A DNA stretch of 5,185 bases from contig PMST01000527.1 in the NCBI GenBank assembly GCA_003168295.1, forward strand, positions 1 through 5,185, in the 5' to 3' direction. Numbering within the stretch: position 1 is the stretch's first letter; each line of letters begins with the position of its first letter. The notes beneath the pieces were generated by a model. The model did no database searches, was not told the origin of the DNA, and was given only the letters and a program-made list of their open reading frames with translations. This DNA is from Actinomycetota bacterium (GTDB lineage: Bacteria; Actinomycetota; Actinomycetes; Streptosporangiales; Streptosporangiaceae). A program made the position numbers and the translations under genes. Positions 3,821 to 5,185 of the stretch are shown here, piece by piece.

Positions 3821-5116
3821 ATGGAAGCCACATCCATCACTCGCCGCCTCCTGGCGGGTGCGGCTGTACGTGACTGGGCCTGGTGGGAGCTTCCCAAGTT
3901 GCTCCGCATCTACGTGGCGGCCGTGCCGCTCGCCGCGCTCGCGCTGATCGGCATCGCGTTCTCGCAGACCTCGTGGGGTGCCGCCGACGGGGGAAAGTTC
4001 GCCCTGCTGCTCGGCTGCGGCTTGGTCTCGGTCGCGGCCACGCCGCGGATCGCCTACCTGCAAGGCGGCATGACCCGAGACTTCCTCACCGTGTGGGTGA
4101 TGCCGATAGCGATCTTGCTGCCGCCCATCTACGCCATGGTGACCCCCATCCCGCTCCTCGTGCTCACCCAGTGGCGGATCCACCGGGGCATCGTTTATCG
4201 CCGGGTGTTCACCGCGGCTGCTATCGGCCTGGCCTACGGCGGGGCGTCTTACCTCTTCCACGCGTTTCCGGCATCCTTCGCCGGCGGCGCGATCGGTACC
4301 GGCCTGCACGCCCTGAAATGGACCGTCGCCGTGGCTGCCTGCGAGATAGTGGGCGGAAGAGGGCATCGGTTCCTGATCCTCGGCGGAATTAAGCTGGCCG
4401 ATCCGAGGGCACGGCTGATGGAGCAGGAACTCAATCGCGAAGCGCTGCAGGGAGACTTCGCCGAGTTCGACCTCGGCGTCCTGATCACCGTCGTCGTCGC
4501 CGTCAACCCGGTGCTGGCCGTCTTCGCCGTGCCGACGGTCTTGCTGGCCCGGCGGTTCATGATGCACGCTCAGCTGGTCGCCCAGTCCCGGATCGACACC
4601 AAGACAGGCCTGCTCAACGCGGCTACCTGGGATCGTGAGGCGTCTGCGGAGATTACTCGCGCCCTGCGCACGCGAAGCCCGCTGGCTCTCGCGCTGGTCG
4701 ACATCGATCACTTCAAGCTGGTGAACGACACCTACGGTCATCTGGTCGGCGATAAGGCCTTGCGGGCGGTCACCGACGGGCTGACCAGCCAGCTGCGCGC
4801 CTACGACCTGGCCGGGCGCTTCGGCGGTGAGGAGTTCGCCATCTTGCTGCCGCACGCCTACGAGGGGGACGCGCTGAGCGTCGCCGAGCGGCTCCGTGCG
4901 CACATCGCCGGGCTGTCGATCCCCGTCAACGACGCGGATGAGTCCGGGCCGCGCGTCAAGCTCACCATCTCGGTCGGTGTGGCCGCCCTGGACGGCGAAA
5001 GCCGCCAGCTCGCCGACCTGCTCGCCGCCGCCGACGCGGCCCTGTACCACGCCAAGGTAACCGGCCGTAACAAGACTCACCTGATCAGCGCGACCGCGCA
5101 GGTGTCCGGCCCCTAG
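3821..5116 (+). CDS. Membrane-bound diguanylate cyclase (GGDEF domain)
   Basis: The protein should make cyclic di-GMP from two GTP at the inner face of the membrane. Numbering from ATG 3821 (431 residues), about six hydrophobic segments lie at 28-48, 58-74, 86-116 (probably two), 128-146, 155-177 and 217-245, forming a sensor I cannot match to a named MASE family. The GGDEF domain covers 255-422: RIDTKTGLLN (258-267), LVDIDHFKLVNDTYGH (292-307) with metal and substrate residues D294, N302 and D303, active site GGEEF (335-339), SVGVA (384-388) and ALYHAKVTGRN (407-417). RAYD (326-329) lies exactly five residues before GGEEF, an intact RxxD inhibitory site. There is no EAL or HD-GYP domain. An upstream ATG at 3731 would add 30 residues, but those codons lack the G/C third-position bias; neither start has a good ribosome binding site. 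In actinomycetes c-di-GMP acts through BldD and RsiG, but a link to those is inference. Confidence 0.93.
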   Translation: MEATSITRRLLAGAAVRDWAWWELPKLLRIYVAAVPLAALALIGIAFSQTSWGAADGGKFALLLGCGLVSVAATPRIAYLQGGMTRDFLTVWVMPIAILLPPIYAMVTPIPLLVLTQWRIHRGIVYRRVFTAAAIGLAYGGASYLFHAFPASFAGGAIGTGLHALKWTVAVAACEIVGGRGHRFLILGGIKLADPRARLMEQELNREALQGDFAEFDLGVLITVVVAVNPVLAVFAVPTVLLARRFMMHAQLVAQSRIDTKTGLLNAATWDREASAEITRALRTRSPLALALVDIDHFKLVNDTYGHLVGDKALRAVTDGLTSQLRAYDLAGRFGGEEFAILLPHAYEGDALSVAERLRAHIAGLSIPVNDADESGPRVKLTISVGVAALDGESRQLADLLAAADAALYHAKVTGRNKTHLISATAQVSGP

Positions 5117-5185
5117 CCCATGGGTCTGTCTGCCACGCTAAACACCGAAATAACGCTATGTTCGGCCATAAGCCACTTTATGGGG
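5117..5185. other. Tail after the cyclase gene with an inverted repeat
   Basis: After the TAG at 5114-5116 come the palindrome CCCATGGG (5117-5124), ACGCTA repeated 18 bp apart (5135-5140, 5153-5158), and CCATAA-GCCACT-TTATGG (5166-5183), a perfect 6-bp inverted repeat with a 6-base loop. The last could end the cyclase transcript or be an operator of the next gene, outside the window. Confidence 0.4.

Noticed and set aside
3755..5080. 441-codon open frame on the minus strand opposite the cyclase
   Set aside because: Its composition (Gln, Gly, Asp, Arg, His) is typical of an antisense frame in GC-rich DNA, and the plus strand encodes a clear GGDEF protein.
1..5185. CRISPR array, tRNA/rRNA, transposase, defence system or prophage genes
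   Set aside because: No regularly spaced repeats, cloverleaf sequences, transposase motifs or defence-type protein families are seen; all long genes are accounted for.

Overview
The window comes from a high-GC Gram-positive bacterium, most probably a soil actinomycete. The signs are strongly G/C-biased third codon positions in the large genes, GTG starts with purine-rich Shine-Dalgarno sites, an actinobacterial-type secreted G1 peptidase and an actinobacterial-type membrane GGDEF protein. I cannot name the genus from sequence alone. Nothing suggests a phage, an insertion sequence, CRISPR, or tRNA/rRNA genes.

Layout. (1) Positions 1-820, minus strand: the N-terminal 273 residues of a fold-type III PLP enzyme (D-threonine aldolase / D-serine dehydratase-like 'amino acid deaminase'), running off the left edge. 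(2) Positions 821-1076: an A+T-richer divergent control region with a GC hairpin in the presumed leader of the PLP gene and a tight cluster of dyad-symmetric elements. (3) Positions 1077-2072, plus: an exported or membrane-anchored G1-family glutamic endopeptidase with its catalytic Gln and Glu motifs present. (4) Positions 2171-3460, plus: a 12-TM MFS exporter of the DHA3/MFS_3 type, 98 bp downstream of the peptidase and possibly co-transcribed. (5) Positions 3461-3820: a long gap with hairpins. On the minus strand it holds two tandem micro-ORFs (MRATWS and MRDTWT), each with a Shine-Dalgarno at the same spacing. (6) Positions 3821-5116 (alternative start 3731), plus: a multi-pass membrane diguanylate cyclase with an intact GGEEF active site and an RxxD inhibitory site. 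(7) Positions 5117-5185: a short tail with a 6-bp inverted repeat whose sequence resembles one just upstream of the cyclase gene.

The four genes do not form an obvious pathway. Peptidase and exporter share strand and spacing and could be one unit. The PLP gene is divergent from them, and the cyclase is probably an independent c-di-GMP signalling gene. The most unusual part is the 3490-3670 interval: on the minus strand it reads like a leader or micro-peptide region (two SD-plus-hexapeptide units separated by a possible hairpin), but no recognisable gene follows it. This may be a relic, a small RNA, a micro-peptide locus or coincidence.
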